DNA of 64,000 bases from Qipengyuania oceanensis (GCF_009827535.1 NZ_WTYN01000001.1:1116001-1180000), one strand, 5' to 3'; shown: positions 40,084 to 49,518, numbered from the stretch's first letter. Numbers and translations: made by a program. Notes: generated by a model from the sequence alone, not told the origin.

Positions 40084-40124
40084 TTTGCCGGGCGCCTCTT
40101 TTTTTGGCGGACGTCCCTGGCAAA
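40084..40124 (-). promoter_or_regulatory. Hairpin in the torF leader
   Basis: On the minus strand TTTGCC pairs with GGCAAA (six pairs, outer ends at 40124 and 40084), GGG with CCC after a bulge, and GCC with GGC around an A-rich loop. It lies 42-82 bases before the torF ATG and may be part of the mRNA leader. No riboswitch family is recognised. Confidence 0.4.
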
Positions 40125-40317
40125 GACGCAACAAATGTGAACCACTTTGCTGCAATGCACAAGGTTTGTTGCGCAAAGTTTTCATTTGCCCCGCCGAGTG
40201 TTGAATTTTCGCATCACAGTGGTTGGATCGCGACAGGTTCACGATCGGGCAATGCATTGCCCGGCAGGGGGTATGCGACTATGCGCGCGGCACAAGCCTA
40301 GCGCCCGATCGTTTGCG

Positions 40318-41127
40318 ATGACCATGTTCCAACCGCTCAAGAAACTGTTCCAGGCGAAATCCGCCCGCAAGTTGCCGTCGACTCCCGATGGCACGCGTTA
40401 TTACGTCGTCGGCGACATTCACGGCTGCGATGCGCAATTTGCAGCGCTCGTCCATGCCATCGAGGCCGACGATGCCGCCGCGCCCTCCGCCGACACGGTC
40501 ATCGTCCTCCTCGGCGACCTCATCGATCGCGGCCCGGACAGTGCCGGCGTGATCGCGCGGGCCCGGGCGTTGCAGGCCCGGCGCAAGGTTCTGATCCTGG
40601 CCGGCAATCACGAGGAAATGTTCCTCGATTCCTTCGAGGATCCCGAAGTGCTCAAGCATTTCGTCAAATATGGCGGGCGCGAGACGATCCTGAGCTACGG
40701 CCTGCCGCGCGATGAATACAATTCGCTGAGCATCGAGGACCTGTTCGAGCGCTTGCACGAGATCGTCCCGCAGGCCGACCGCGATTTCATTGCCGGCTTC
40801 GAGGAAAAGGTGGTCGCGGGCGATTACGCGTTCGTCCATGCAGGCGTCGATCCTTCGCGCTCGATCGACGACCAGTCGCGCCGCGACATGCTGTGGATCC
40901 GCCAGCGATTCCTGCGTTACGAAGGTCCTTATTCGCACGTGATCGTGCACGGCCACACGATTTTCGACCGGATCGAGGATTGCGGGATGCGGATCGGCAT
41001 CGATACAGGCGCGTACGAAAGTGGTCGCCTGACCGCTCTGGTGCTCGACGGTCAGACACGGCGCACGATTGCGGCCGTCGAAACCCACGGCGAAATCACG
41101 ATAGAGAAAGAGGACCTCGTTTCATGA
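40318..41127 (+). CDS. Calcineurin-like phosphoesterase (Ser/Thr phosphatase type)
   Basis: A 269-residue metallophosphatase. The metal-binding motifs are GDIHGCD, LLGDLIDRGPDS and LAGNHEEMFL, followed by HAGVDPSRS and a late HGHTIF, matching the ApaH/PrpA group of protein or dinucleotide phosphatases. The start is uncertain (ATG 40318 or 40324); upstream in-frame sequence looks non-coding. The stop overlaps the ugd start by four bases (ATGA), so the two are translated together, which suggests a role with UDP-glucuronate or exopolysaccharide production. That link is inference. Confidence 0.88.
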   Translation: MTMFQPLKKLFQAKSARKLPSTPDGTRYYVVGDIHGCDAQFAALVHAIEADDAAAPSADTVIVLLGDLIDRGPDSAGVIARARALQARRKVLILAGNHEEMFLDSFEDPEVLKHFVKYGGRETILSYGLPRDEYNSLSIEDLFERLHEIVPQADRDFIAGFEEKVVAGDYAFVHAGVDPSRSIDDQSRRDMLWIRQRFLRYEGPYSHVIVHGHTIFDRIEDCGMRIGIDTGAYESGRLTALVLDGQTRRTIAAVETHGEITIEKEDLVS

Positions 41128-42446
41128 AGATCGCAATGGTGGGATCGGGATATGTCGGCCTGGTCTCCGGCGCCTGCTTTGCAGACTTCGGTCACGACGT
41201 CGTGTGCATCGACAAGGATGCCGCCAAGATCGACCGGCTGAACGATGGCGTCATGCCGATCTACGAGCCGGGCCTCGCCGAACTGGTCGCTGCCAATGTC
41301 GAGGCAGGTCGCCTGACGTTCTCCACCGACCTTGCCGAGGCCATCCGCGGCGCCTCGGCAATCTTCATCGCAGTCGGCACGCCGAGCCGTCGCGGCGATG
41401 GCCATGCGGACCTCTCCTTCGTCCATGCCGTCGCGCGCGAAATCGGCGCATCGCTCGCCAATGACGCGGTGATCGTCACCAAGTCGACTGTACCTGTCGG
41501 CACCGGCGACGAGGTCGAACGGATTCTTGCCGACAGCGGCGTTACCAGCGAGCGCGGACACCGCTTTTCCGTCGTGTCCAATCCCGAGTTCCTGCGCGAA
41601 GGCGCGGCGATCGGCGATTTCAAACGGCCTGACCGGATCGTCGTCGGCGCGGAGGACGATTTCGGCCGCGAGATCATGCAGACGGTCTATCGCCCGCTGT
41701 TTCTCAACCAGTCGCCCCTTCTTTTCGTCTCGCGCCGCTCGGCCGAACTGATCAAATACGCCGCCAACGCTTTTCTCGCGACGAAGATCACTTTCATCAA
41801 CGAGATGGCGGACCTGTGCGAAAAGGTCGGAGCCGACGTGCAGGACGTCAGCCGCGGGATCGGCATGGACAACCGCATCGGTCCCAAATTCCTCCATGCC
41901 GGGCCCGGCTATGGCGGATCGTGCTTCCCCAAGGACACGCTCGCGCTGTTGAAGACCGCCGAGGACTACGACAGCCCGGTCCGGATCGTCGAATCGGTCG
42001 TCAAGGTGAACGAGAGCCGCAAGCGTGCGATGGGCCGCAAGGTCATCGATGCGCTGGGCGGCATGGAGGCGGCGCGCGGCAAGAAGGCCGCGCTGCTCGG
42101 CCTGACCTTCAAGCCCAATACCGACGACATGCGCGATTCGCCCGCCATCGCGATTGCGCAGGCGCTGGCGGACGCAGGCGTGGAAGTGGCCGCTTACGAT
42201 CCGGAAGGGATGGAGCTCGCAGCACCGCTGATGCCCCACGTCACCATGTGCGAGAGTGCCTACGGCGCGATCGAAGGTGCCGACGCGATCGTGATCGTGA
42301 CCGAGTGGGACGCCTTTCGTGCGCTCGACCTGGTACGCGTGAAGGATCTCGCGAAGTCGCCGGTGCTGGTCGACCTGCGTAACGTCTATGTCCCCGAAGA
42401 CGCACGCGCGGCCGGGTTCGAATACGTCAGCGTCGGCAGGGCCTGA
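41124..42446 (+). CDS. ugd: UDP-glucose 6-dehydrogenase
   Basis: Cytoplasmic enzyme of 440 residues oxidising UDP-glucose to UDP-glucuronate with two NAD+. The N-terminal Rossmann motif is GSGYVGLVSG, the catalytic Cys267 lies in GPGYGGSCFPKDT, and the C-terminal nucleotide domain has GLTFKPNTDDMRDSP. UDP-glucuronate feeds capsule, exopolysaccharide and glycosphingolipid synthesis; the last is a hallmark of sphingomonads. It is coupled to the upstream phosphoesterase. Confidence 0.96.
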   Translation: MKIAMVGSGYVGLVSGACFADFGHDVVCIDKDAAKIDRLNDGVMPIYEPGLAELVAANVEAGRLTFSTDLAEAIRGASAIFIAVGTPSRRGDGHADLSFVHAVAREIGASLANDAVIVTKSTVPVGTGDEVERILADSGVTSERGHRFSVVSNPEFLREGAAIGDFKRPDRIVVGAEDDFGREIMQTVYRPLFLNQSPLLFVSRRSAELIKYAANAFLATKITFINEMADLCEKVGADVQDVSRGIGMDNRIGPKFLHAGPGYGGSCFPKDTLALLKTAEDYDSPVRIVESVVKVNESRKRAMGRKVIDALGGMEAARGKKAALLGLTFKPNTDDMRDSPAIAIAQALADAGVEVAAYDPEGMELAAPLMPHVTMCESAYGAIEGADAIVIVTEWDAFRALDLVRVKDLAKSPVLVDLRNVYVPEDARAAGFEYVSVGRA

Positions 42447-42449
42447 CGA

Positions 42450-42471
42450 GGGTCCCGGGCCGCCGGGTCCC
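42450..42471 (+). terminator. GC-rich hairpin after ugd, possible terminator
   Basis: GGG-T-CCCGG pairs with CCGGG-T-CCC around a four-base loop: eight GC pairs and one T-T mismatch. It begins three bases after the ugd stop. No T tract follows, so termination is uncertain. The remaining stretch to 42679 is about 200 bases with a possible TTGACG minus-35 at 42526 and no gene. Confidence 0.35.
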
Positions 42472-42679
42472 CGAGATTAGTCATACTTTCGAGTTAGCTG
42501 GCCCGATTATTGCACAGGCCAGCGCTTGACGCGCCCGCAGTGATTCGGAATGAAGGTGGCAGGGGGATTCGCCTGGAGGGGCGGATCGTGTCGGGACGCA
42601 ACCATCCTCGCGCACATACCTGCTTCAAGCCACACTCTCGCGTGCTCGAGGGAGCGCGCGATCATTTTCGGGGACTGAA

Positions 42680-45600
42680 ATGATCAAGCAGAAATATTTT
42701 CGAACCGCCGCTTTCGGCGCGCTCGCGGCAGCACTCGCCGCAACGCCTGCCTTCGCCAACGAGGATGAGAGCGAACAGGAAGTCTCGCTCGAGGCGCGGG
42801 GAACCTTCGCCGGCTTCACCGGAAGTTTCGACGTGGCGACCGACGCCATGCAGCAGATCGAACCGGCGCTCGATCTCGCGACTTTGCGTGCCGAAGCCGG
42901 TATCGTCAGCATCCAGGGCAACGGTCCGCGGATCGAGCCGCGGCTTATTTCGCGCGACGACATTAATCCAAACGGGGCCGGATTCGTCGATGTCGGCGAC
43001 ACCCAACCGTCAGTGGTTCAGCTGTTCAGCCAACGTAATTCGGATGGCGGGGTCTTCCTCAATTGCACCGGCACGCTGATCAATCCTCGCACGGTCATCA
43101 CGGCTGCCCACTGCGTCAACAGCCTGAGTTCCGAAGATTACGGCTTGCGGGAAACGGGTGCGGCCCGCACGATGCTGATCGGCACCGGGTTCTACACAGC
43201 GGGCCGCGTATTCGAGTATATCGACTTCGGCTCCAATTATGCCGAAGGCGGCGTTGCATCGAGCACCGATGTCATCATTCACTCGACCGCTAACGAAGAT
43301 GAAGTCGGCCTACCCTTCCCCTGGGCGGACGTGGCGCTGATCGCGCTCGACACGCCGATCACCGACATTCCGACCATGGATCTGCTCCTGAGCCCGCTGA
43401 CCGAGCTGGCTCATGTGGTACAGGTCGGGTACGGAACTTTCGGAGACGCATTTGGCGGGGGCACAACGGGAAGTTCGCTCCTGCGCCGCGTCGGCGAGAA
43501 CATGCTCGGTGCCGTCGCCAATTTCCAGGACATCACTGACGTCGTCTATGCAAACTCCGCACCCAATGCAGATCTTTCGCAGGTCTATTACTTCACCGAT
43601 TTCGACTGGCCCGATCGCGACCTGATCACCCGTCCTGGCGATACGGAGCCCGGTGGCTACGGCTGCGTTTTCAACGGCAACGGTGCCGAGTGCCAGTATG
43701 TCGGAGACATTCTCGCTACCGACTGGTTCGATGGCGACGCACTGCCCAATGAGGCTGCGACCGCTCCAGGCGACAGCGGATCCCCGCTGATCGTCGACCA
43801 GTTGTACGATCGCCAGGTCGCCGTTGCCGTGCTGAGCGGCGGGATCACTTACCCCGGCACCGATCTGAGCGGCATCGGACTGACCAACACCTATGGCGAC
43901 ATCAGCTTCTATAATCCGCTTTATCCGTTCTTCGAGTTCATCTCGGAAAACACTGCCTACAAGTATGTCTCCGCGGCAGCGGGTGACGGCCTGTGGTCCG
44001 ACCCGACTCGCTGGACCCAGGATCTCGATCCAGGCTTCTTCATCGACGATGGCACGGGGACGCTGGTCAACGGCCTGCCGCAGGGTTCGGAGCCCGGCAT
44101 CTACGCGAGCGGCCCGAAGCTCGGCACCGTGCTTGGCGTGGACATCTCAGGCAATCCCGAGGGCAGCCTGATCCTGCCGCCGGACGGCGTCTTCTTCGGG
44201 ATCGGCTCGCTGACGCCCGAAAGCTCGGTCCTGCTCGGGCCCGGTTCGACCGGCTTCGTGCCTAACAACACCGATGGAACGCCCGGTGTATCCTTCGCCA
44301 ATCCGGCGCAGTACTTCGAGGTTCATCTCAATCGCCCCGGCACCACCACGGTCGACATGGATGTCGAAATCGACAAGCTGGTCGTCGATAATCGCGACGG
44401 CGGCATTCGCATCGAAGCGCCGTACTCCTTCACCAGCGTGATCGATGTCGAACATTGGGACGGCATCTCCATGATCGATGGCACGCTCAACACGCCGGGC
44501 GTCTATCTTGCCGGAGGCCTGATCGGCGGAAGCGGAACGATCAATTCGAACGCCTTCTTCAACATCGCCGGAGCGGTGTCGCCCGGCGCTATCCAGAACA
44601 TCCGCACGCTGACCATCAACGGCGATTACGTGCAGACATCCGGCGGCGCACTGCTGGTGGACGTCAAGCCCAAGGGCAAGGGCAACCCGTCCGACCTGTT
44701 GCAGGTCAACGGGTTCGCCAGCATCGCGGGTCTGCTCGGCGTATCGAGCCTCGGCAATGCCAAGTTCGATTACGGCACGCGTTACACCGTGCTTGAAGCG
44801 AATGGCATCGACGGGCAGTTCGACGCGGTTCAATCCTTCGTCAATTCGCCGGTGATCTACTTCGAGCAGATCGTGAATGCCGACAGCGTGCAGGTCGAGG
44901 TGAAAGCCCACTCGATCGCCCGCCTGGTCGGGGCGAACAGCTCGCTCGCTTCGCTCGGCACCACGCTCGACACGCTGCGCACGAGCGGCCGCTACGCAAA
45001 TTATCGCGGCCTGTTCCAGGCCGTCGACAATGCCGGTTTCGACCAGTTCGGCGCGACGCTGAGCGGGCTGACCCCGGTGAGCGGCTTTGCCCAGAGTGCC
45101 ACGGCGACCAATTTCGCCATGCGCTTTGCCGGCCAGCTCTCCCAGCGCACTCTCGCGCTGCGGGGCGACGGCCGTGCGGCAGCCGGGTTTTCCAGCTACG
45201 GATCGGCCAGCTTCGCGCAGGCCGGCACGGCGCCGGGTGAAGCCAGCAAGCTCGGCTACTTCGGTTCCGTCAGCGGCTCGTTCCTGACGCAGGGCCGCGA
45301 GCGCAACACCGGAACGAAGGCTTTCGAGGAGGCGACCTTCTCGCAGGCCGGCGAACTGACGCTCGGCGCCGATTACAAGCTGAGCGATAGCGTGAGCTTC
45401 GGCATGGCGGTGAGCAGCGTCCGGGATGGTGCAGCCACCACTGCGGCACTGCAGGCCCGGCCCAACCAGAGCACCTCCGTCGCCGGTTACGGTTCGGCCA
45501 GCTTCGGCGCCGGCTTCGCCGATGCCTACGTCGGCTTTGCGGACCAGCGCTTCGGCCTCTCGCGCGAGGCACAGGGCGATCTTACCGAGGAGTTCGCCAG

Positions 45601-46108
45601 CGCGATGGGTCTTGCCGACGGCAAGCAGTCGATGGCGGGCATCCGCGCGGGCTACGCCTTCAAGCCGGCTCGCGGCGCAATGATCGGACCGGTCGTTTCG
45701 CTCGATTACGTGCGTTCGCAGCTCGGCGGCTACCGCGAATACGGTGCAGGCACGTTCGGCCTGGACGTACATGACCGCACCTTTACCTCGCTCGGGGCGA
45801 AGGTCGGCGCGATGGGCGCGCTCGACATGAAGCTCGGCCAGAAGAGCAAGCTCACGGCCTTCGGTTCGCTCGCTTATGCGCGCGAACTGGGTGACAGCCA
45901 GGACTTGGTCACCGCCTCCTTCGTGGGCGCGGACGACCTGCCGTTCAGCATCGCCCGCCAGCTCGATACGGACTGGGTCGCGGTCAACGCAGGGGCCAGC
46001 CTCGAAATCTCGGATGATTTCAGCACGCAGCTGAGTCTGACTTCCGATTTCGGCCGCGGCGAGCTGAGTTCGCGCCAGGCGAACGTGTCGCTGAACTGGT
46101 CGTTCTGA
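42680..46108 (+). CDS. Trypsin-like serine protease autotransporter
   Basis: A 1142-residue autotransporter. A signal peptide (1-26, cleavage AFA-NE) leads into a chymotrypsin-fold protease (about 100-420): His144 in VITAAHC, Asp217 in WADVALIAL, Ser366 in APGDSGSPLIV. A beta-rich passenger stem follows (about 430-790), then an autotransporter barrel (about 850-1142) ending NVSLNWSF. The protease would be exposed on or shed from the cell surface. Most bacterial autotransporter proteases use S8 subtilisin or S6 folds, so a short S1-type passenger is less usual. It is flanked by an intergenic region and a strong terminator, so probably monocistronic. Confidence 0.92.
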   Translation: MIKQKYFRTAAFGALAAALAATPAFANEDESEQEVSLEARGTFAGFTGSFDVATDAMQQIEPALDLATLRAEAGIVSIQGNGPRIEPRLISRDDINPNGAGFVDVGDTQPSVVQLFSQRNSDGGVFLNCTGTLINPRTVITAAHCVNSLSSEDYGLRETGAARTMLIGTGFYTAGRVFEYIDFGSNYAEGGVASSTDVIIHSTANEDEVGLPFPWADVALIALDTPITDIPTMDLLLSPLTELAHVVQVGYGTFGDAFGGGTTGSSLLRRVGENMLGAVANFQDITDVVYANSAPNADLSQVYYFTDFDWPDRDLITRPGDTEPGGYGCVFNGNGAECQYVGDILATDWFDGDALPNEAATAPGDSGSPLIVDQLYDRQVAVAVLSGGITYPGTDLSGIGLTNTYGDISFYNPLYPFFEFISENTAYKYVSAAAGDGLWSDPTRWTQDLDPGFFIDDGTGTLVNGLPQGSEPGIYASGPKLGTVLGVDISGNPEGSLILPPDGVFFGIGSLTPESSVLLGPGSTGFVPNNTDGTPGVSFANPAQYFEVHLNRPGTTTVDMDVEIDKLVVDNRDGGIRIEAPYSFTSVIDVEHWDGISMIDGTLNTPGVYLAGGLIGGSGTINSNAFFNIAGAVSPGAIQNIRTLTINGDYVQTSGGALLVDVKPKGKGNPSDLLQVNGFASIAGLLGVSSLGNAKFDYGTRYTVLEANGIDGQFDAVQSFVNSPVIYFEQIVNADSVQVEVKAHSIARLVGANSSLASLGTTLDTLRTSGRYANYRGLFQAVDNAGFDQFGATLSGLTPVSGFAQSATATNFAMRFAGQLSQRTLALRGDGRAAAGFSSYGSASFAQAGTAPGEASKLGYFGSVSGSFLTQGRERNTGTKAFEEATFSQAGELTLGADYKLSDSVSFGMAVSSVRDGAATTAALQARPNQSTSVAGYGSASFGAGFADAYVGFADQRFGLSREAQGDLTEEFASAMGLADGKQSMAGIRAGYAFKPARGAMIGPVVSLDYVRSQLGGYREYGAGTFGLDVHDRTFTSLGAKVGAMGALDMKLGQKSKLTAFGSLAYARELGDSQDLVTASFVGADDLPFSIARQLDTDWVAVNAGASLEISDDFSTQLSLTSDFGRGELSSRQANVSLNWSF

Positions 46109-46136
46109 TCGAGCCACGCCTCGGTCGAGCAGAAAT

Positions 46137-46167
46137 GGGGTCGCGTCGCAGGACGCGGCCCCTTTTT
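46137..46167 (+). terminator. Intrinsic terminator of the autotransporter gene
   Basis: An 11-bp stem (46137-46147 with 46152-46162, one G-T pair) with a GCAG loop is followed by five T residues. It lies about 28 bases past the stop at 46108. Confidence 0.88.
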
Positions 46168-46242
46168 CTTGCCGCGCTTTGGCGGTACAGGGCCGCGACC
46201 GAGCCGGCCCGACTTCCGGGCCAGGGCGCAAGGAAGACAGTG

Positions 46243-46665
46243 ATGGCAATCGACGGCGACGAATCCGAAGGACTCGACAACCCGGTCGCGAAATGGACCG
46301 TGATCGCGACGATGGCCGCGCTCGTCCTGACGCTGGTCGTGTCGACCGCGCTGGCCTTTTCGGTATCGCTCGACAGTTTCACGCGGGTCGATCCGGGCAG
46401 CGACCGGATCCACATCCGCGGAGTCGAAACCAAGTTCGTCGGCTTCGCGACCGGTGAATACGCGGGCCGACCGGTCCTGATCGAAGGTCTGCCCGGGACC
46501 GACCAGCTCGAGGAACTGCCCATTGCCTGGCGCGCGCTGTGCATGGTGCGCGACGACCCGGCGACCGACTGGAGCAAGGCCAACCCGATGATGAAGGTCC
46601 ACCTGCACTCGGACGAGATGAACGAGGCGTGCCGCCCGTTCGAAGGTCTCGAAGTCACCGAGTGA
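46243..46665 (+). CDS. Membrane-anchored protein, unknown function
   Basis: A 140-residue protein with one membrane helix (about 19-44) and a C-terminal domain of about 95 residues, probably periplasmic, containing two Cys (ALCMVRDD and EACRPFEG). AGGAAGACAG precedes the ATG. It lies alone between the autotransporter terminator and the RNase P RNA gene on the other strand. I do not recognise the family. Confidence 0.72.
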   Translation: MAIDGDESEGLDNPVAKWTVIATMAALVLTLVVSTALAFSVSLDSFTRVDPGSDRIHIRGVETKFVGFATGEYAGRPVLIEGLPGTDQLEELPIAWRALCMVRDDPATDWSKANPMMKVHLHSDEMNEACRPFEGLEVTE

Positions 46666-46687
46666 CGGTCTGACAAAAGTGCGAGTG

Positions 46688-47095
46688 CCAGGGGGCCTGT
46701 AAGCCGGGTTCTGTCCCGCGGCCGATATGCTCGCACATCAGCGCCGCGGGGGCAGCCATTCATCTAGGCCGTGGATCGCTCCACGGCTCCAGCAGCCAAC
46801 CCGGGCGGTCGATACGAAACGTATCTGCCAGCAAGCTGGCGCGCCGCCCCTATTCGGCCTTGCTCCGGGTGGGGTTTGCCATGCGGGAGCTGTTGCCAGC
46901 CCCCCGGTGCGCTCTTGCCGCACCCTTTCACCCTTGCCTGTGCGCTTTAGGCGCCATCGGCGGTATACTCTCTGTGGCACTTTCCCTCGGCTTCGGCCCG
47001 AAGACCTCGCCGGGCGGGCGTTACCCGCCACCCTTGTTTCGTGGAGCCCGGACTTTCCTCGCGTGCAAAGCACCCGCGGCTGCCCGGCCCCCTGG
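46688..47095 (-). ncRNA. rnpB: RNase P RNA (class A)
   Basis: The catalytic RNA of ribonuclease P, which trims the 5' leader of tRNA precursors. On the minus strand the 5' part holds the conserved GAGGAAAGTCCGGGCTCC (around 47060-47043) and the 3' part ends ACAGAACCCGGCTTA. The P1 helix is visible: CCAGGGGGCC at the 5' end pairs with GGCCCCCTGG at the 3' end. ACAGAGAGTATACCGCC in the middle is typical of the alphaproteobacterial specificity domain. Ends may differ by a few bases. Confidence 0.95.
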
Positions 47096-47178
47096 CGAGG
47101 CGCGGTATATCGGACGACCGGAATTATGGGAAGCGGGACAATGCCCGCCGACGGCGCGAGTTGCCCTTCTCCCATCAT

Positions 47179-48000
47179 TCAGGACGGAACCCCGATGAGA
47201 GCGCCACCGGTATTCATCCACCAGTCCGAACTCCACAACATGCTCACGACGAGGGCAGTCGGGACCATCACGATGGCGTAGATCCAGTAGGCAGCATGGA
47301 TGCTGTGCCTGCGATACAGATCCCAGGCAAACATCGGAGCGATCGCGACCAGCGGCCACAATTCGACAGTCAGCGGGGATTCCGGAAGCGTGTGCCAGAG
47401 GAATGGCATCCGGTCGAAAGCCGCAGGCATCGGGACGATGGTAGCCAGGATGATCAGCCGCTTGTGCAGCTCGGAATCCCGCTTCCTCATCGCCAGCGCG
47501 AGGCCGGCCAGCACCAGGAAGCAGAGCCCCGCCCTCAACTGGATGAGGGCGATGTTCGTCATGAACTGCATGAAGCCAGCGGTCTGCGCCTGGACCTCTG
47601 CCGAGGCCGATGCCGAGAAGGCGGTGAATGCCTGGATGTTCGCCGGCACCAGGAATACGCCCGCCACCACGAGTGCAGGCGCGAGGAACATGCCGATCAC
47701 GCCCAGCTGCATGTGCATCGACTTGCGCCCGGTCGCCATAAGCGATGTCTGCGCAAGCAGGAGAAGCATCCATGTGCCCATGAGAACCGCATGGACGTGC
47801 ATTGCCATCGGGAATGGTGGCCGTTGCCCTGCGGAGACCGCTGCAACCTTCTGCATGGAATCGGGAACGAAGCCCACGAGCACTATGGCGATGAGCAACA
47901 CCGCCATGAACACGTAGATCCACCGGTCGATGAAGGCGGTCAACGATCCGGCATCATCGTCCGCACCGGTCGGTATCGTTTGTTGGGCATGGGTCGCCAT
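47179..48000 (-). CDS. Multi-pass membrane protein, unknown function
   Basis: A 273-residue protein with about seven hydrophobic helices. Histidines occur at helix ends (PMAMHVHAVLMGTWM, SMHMQLGVIGMFL, RDSELHKRLIIL), a pattern seen in membrane proteins that bind haem or metal, but no family can be named from sequence alone. The ATG 48000 is preceded by GGGGGGAGAAAAGCGA. It lies downstream of the amidase group in the same direction but with a gap of 135 bases, so probably separate. Confidence 0.72.
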   Translation of the reverse strand: MATHAQQTIPTGADDDAGSLTAFIDRWIYVFMAVLLIAIVLVGFVPDSMQKVAAVSAGQRPPFPMAMHVHAVLMGTWMLLLLAQTSLMATGRKSMHMQLGVIGMFLAPALVVAGVFLVPANIQAFTAFSASASAEVQAQTAGFMQFMTNIALIQLRAGLCFLVLAGLALAMRKRDSELHKRLIILATIVPMPAAFDRMPFLWHTLPESPLTVELWPLVAIAPMFAWDLYRRHSIHAAYWIYAIVMVPTALVVSMLWSSDWWMNTGGALIGVPS

Positions 48001-48135
48001 TCGCTTTTCTCCCCCCGAGAAACGCGACCCCTGCACGCGAGAATACAGCGAATACGGGGAAAAGGCCAGCAAGCGCGGACAAGGTCAGGACGCACACGCC
48101 CGCTCCGCCCGGACGCGGGGGCCCGCAGGGAGTTG

Positions 48136-48840
48136 CTAGCGGGTCATCCCGCGGTCGCGATCGAGCAGCAACTGGTACAGGATCGCGCGGATCTGGCCGT
48201 CGATCTGGCCATCGATCTTTTCCGGCCGCCAGCGCCGCTGGAAGGCCTCCACTGCCTTGAACCCGTCGGTGATGTCGTAGCCGAAGCGTTCCAGCGCGAG
48301 GTAGAAGGCCGCGTCGTTGTCGAACGGATCGCCAAGTTCCAGCTTGTCAGGGCGCGGCAGGCACAGCCCGTATTCCGCCAGCCGGTCCCACGGGAACAGC
48401 TCGCCCGGATCGATCTTGCGAGCGGGCGCGACATCGGAATGGCCGACCACGTTGGCCCGCGGAATGTCGTAGTGCTTCACGATCCGCGCCACGAGCGGGA
48501 CCAGCGCCTCGAACTGCGCATCGGCAAAGCCGCGATAGCCGCCGTCGTGGCCGGGGTGATCGAGCTCGATGCCGATGCTCGCGGAATTCACGTCCTTGTG
48601 ACCGCGCCAGTAGCTGAGCCCCGCGTGCCAGGCGCGCTTTTCCTCGGGCACCAGCCGCACGACCTCGCCTTCCTCGGTGATGCAGTAATGGGCGGAAACC
48701 TTGGCTTGCGGATCGCACATCTTGTCGATGGCGGTCTCGACCGGCTTCATCTCGGTATAATGCAGCACGACCATCTGGATCGGCAGCGCGCGCTCGTCCC
48801 AGTTGGGGGAGAGCTGTTCGCGATGGACCAGTTCGTCCAT
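48136..48840 (-). CDS. AmpD-type N-acetylmuramoyl-L-alanine amidase
   Basis: A 234-residue zinc amidase cleaving the lactyl bond between MurNAc and the stem peptide, in peptidoglycan recycling or remodelling. Zinc ligands are the His in VVLHYT, the His of VVGHSDVAP and the Asp that follows in RKIDPG. A peptidoglycan-binding-like region follows (ERFGYDITDGFKAVEAFQRR). No signal peptide, which fits cytoplasmic AmpD or AmiD-like forms. It starts six bases after the chpT stop. Confidence 0.9.
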   Translation of the reverse strand: MDELVHREQLSPNWDERALPIQMVVLHYTEMKPVETAIDKMCDPQAKVSAHYCITEEGEVVRLVPEEKRAWHAGLSYWRGHKDVNSASIGIELDHPGHDGGYRGFADAQFEALVPLVARIVKHYDIPRANVVGHSDVAPARKIDPGELFPWDRLAEYGLCLPRPDKLELGDPFDNDAAFYLALERFGYDITDGFKAVEAFQRRWRPEKIDGQIDGQIRAILYQLLLDRDRGMTR

Positions 48841-48846
48841 GCCGCG

Positions 48847-49518
48847 CTAGCCGATCAGGCCTTCGGGCGCGGGCAATACCGCGCCGAGCACCAGCGAATC
48901 CGGGGTAAGCCGATACTGCAGCCCGCCGCCCGAATCTTCTGCAAGCAGCGCGATCATGTGGGCTGCCGCCGTCCTGCTGGACAATTCGCCCGGAGCAAGC
49001 GTCCCGTCGAGCGCCTTGCCGATCGTCTCGTCGAAAGCGATCTTTGGGCCGACCGCGCGCACCACGATCTCCGTATTGCCGTGGTCTCCGTCGGTCCGCA
49101 TCTCCGCCCCGATATCGAGCGTACCGCCGCGGATCAGCGCGTCCATCGCGATCTGGGCGAAGTTCAGCAGCACCTTAACGGCGGGCTTGGGCAGCCGTGC
49201 ATCGGACAACGCCCAATTCACTTCCAGCCGCTTGTTCGCCGCAGCAAGCGCATCGATCAGCGCCTTGGGCTCGTGGCTGTCGACCATGTCGCCGAAACCG
49301 CCGGCCGCACCGAAGGCGAGGCGGAAGAACTTGAGCTTGTCGGCACTGGTCCGCGCGCTCTGCTCGAGAAGTTCCATCACATTCTCGCGCATGGCCGGAT
49401 CCCGCTCGTCGGCCAGCAGCTCGAGCCCGTTGTTGAGCGCCCCGACAGGCGAGAGCATGTCGTGGCACAGGCGCGAGCAGAGAAGGGCGGCGAGATCGGT
49501 AGAAGATGTCATATGCAT
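48847..49518 (-). CDS. chpT: Histidine phosphotransferase ChpT
   Basis: A 223-residue phosphotransferase that passes phosphate from the hybrid kinase CckA to CtrA and CpdR, controlling the alphaproteobacterial cell cycle or motility. The phospho-acceptor His19 lies in SRLCHDMLSPVGALNNGLELL-like context, and the C-terminal half is a degenerate kinase-like ATPase fold without ATP motifs. The start may be ATG 49518 (four bases after AAGG) or the nearby ATG 49512. Neighbours: a JAMM peptidase gene six bases upstream and the amidase downstream. Confidence 0.9.
   Translation of the reverse strand: MHMTSSTDLAALLCSRLCHDMLSPVGALNNGLELLADERDPAMRENVMELLEQSARTSADKLKFFRLAFGAAGGFGDMVDSHEPKALIDALAAANKRLEVNWALSDARLPKPAVKVLLNFAQIAMDALIRGGTLDIGAEMRTDGDHGNTEIVVRAVGPKIAFDETIGKALDGTLAPGELSSRTAAAHMIALLAEDSGGGLQYRLTPDSLVLGAVLPAPEGLIG

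Noticed and set aside
44147-46249. Minus-strand open frame of 700 codons
   Set aside because: Antisense to the autotransporter barrel; no signal peptide or motif.
46727-47281. Open frames across 46.7-47.2 kb on both strands
   Set aside because: The stretch is RNase P RNA; conserved RNA helices explain it.
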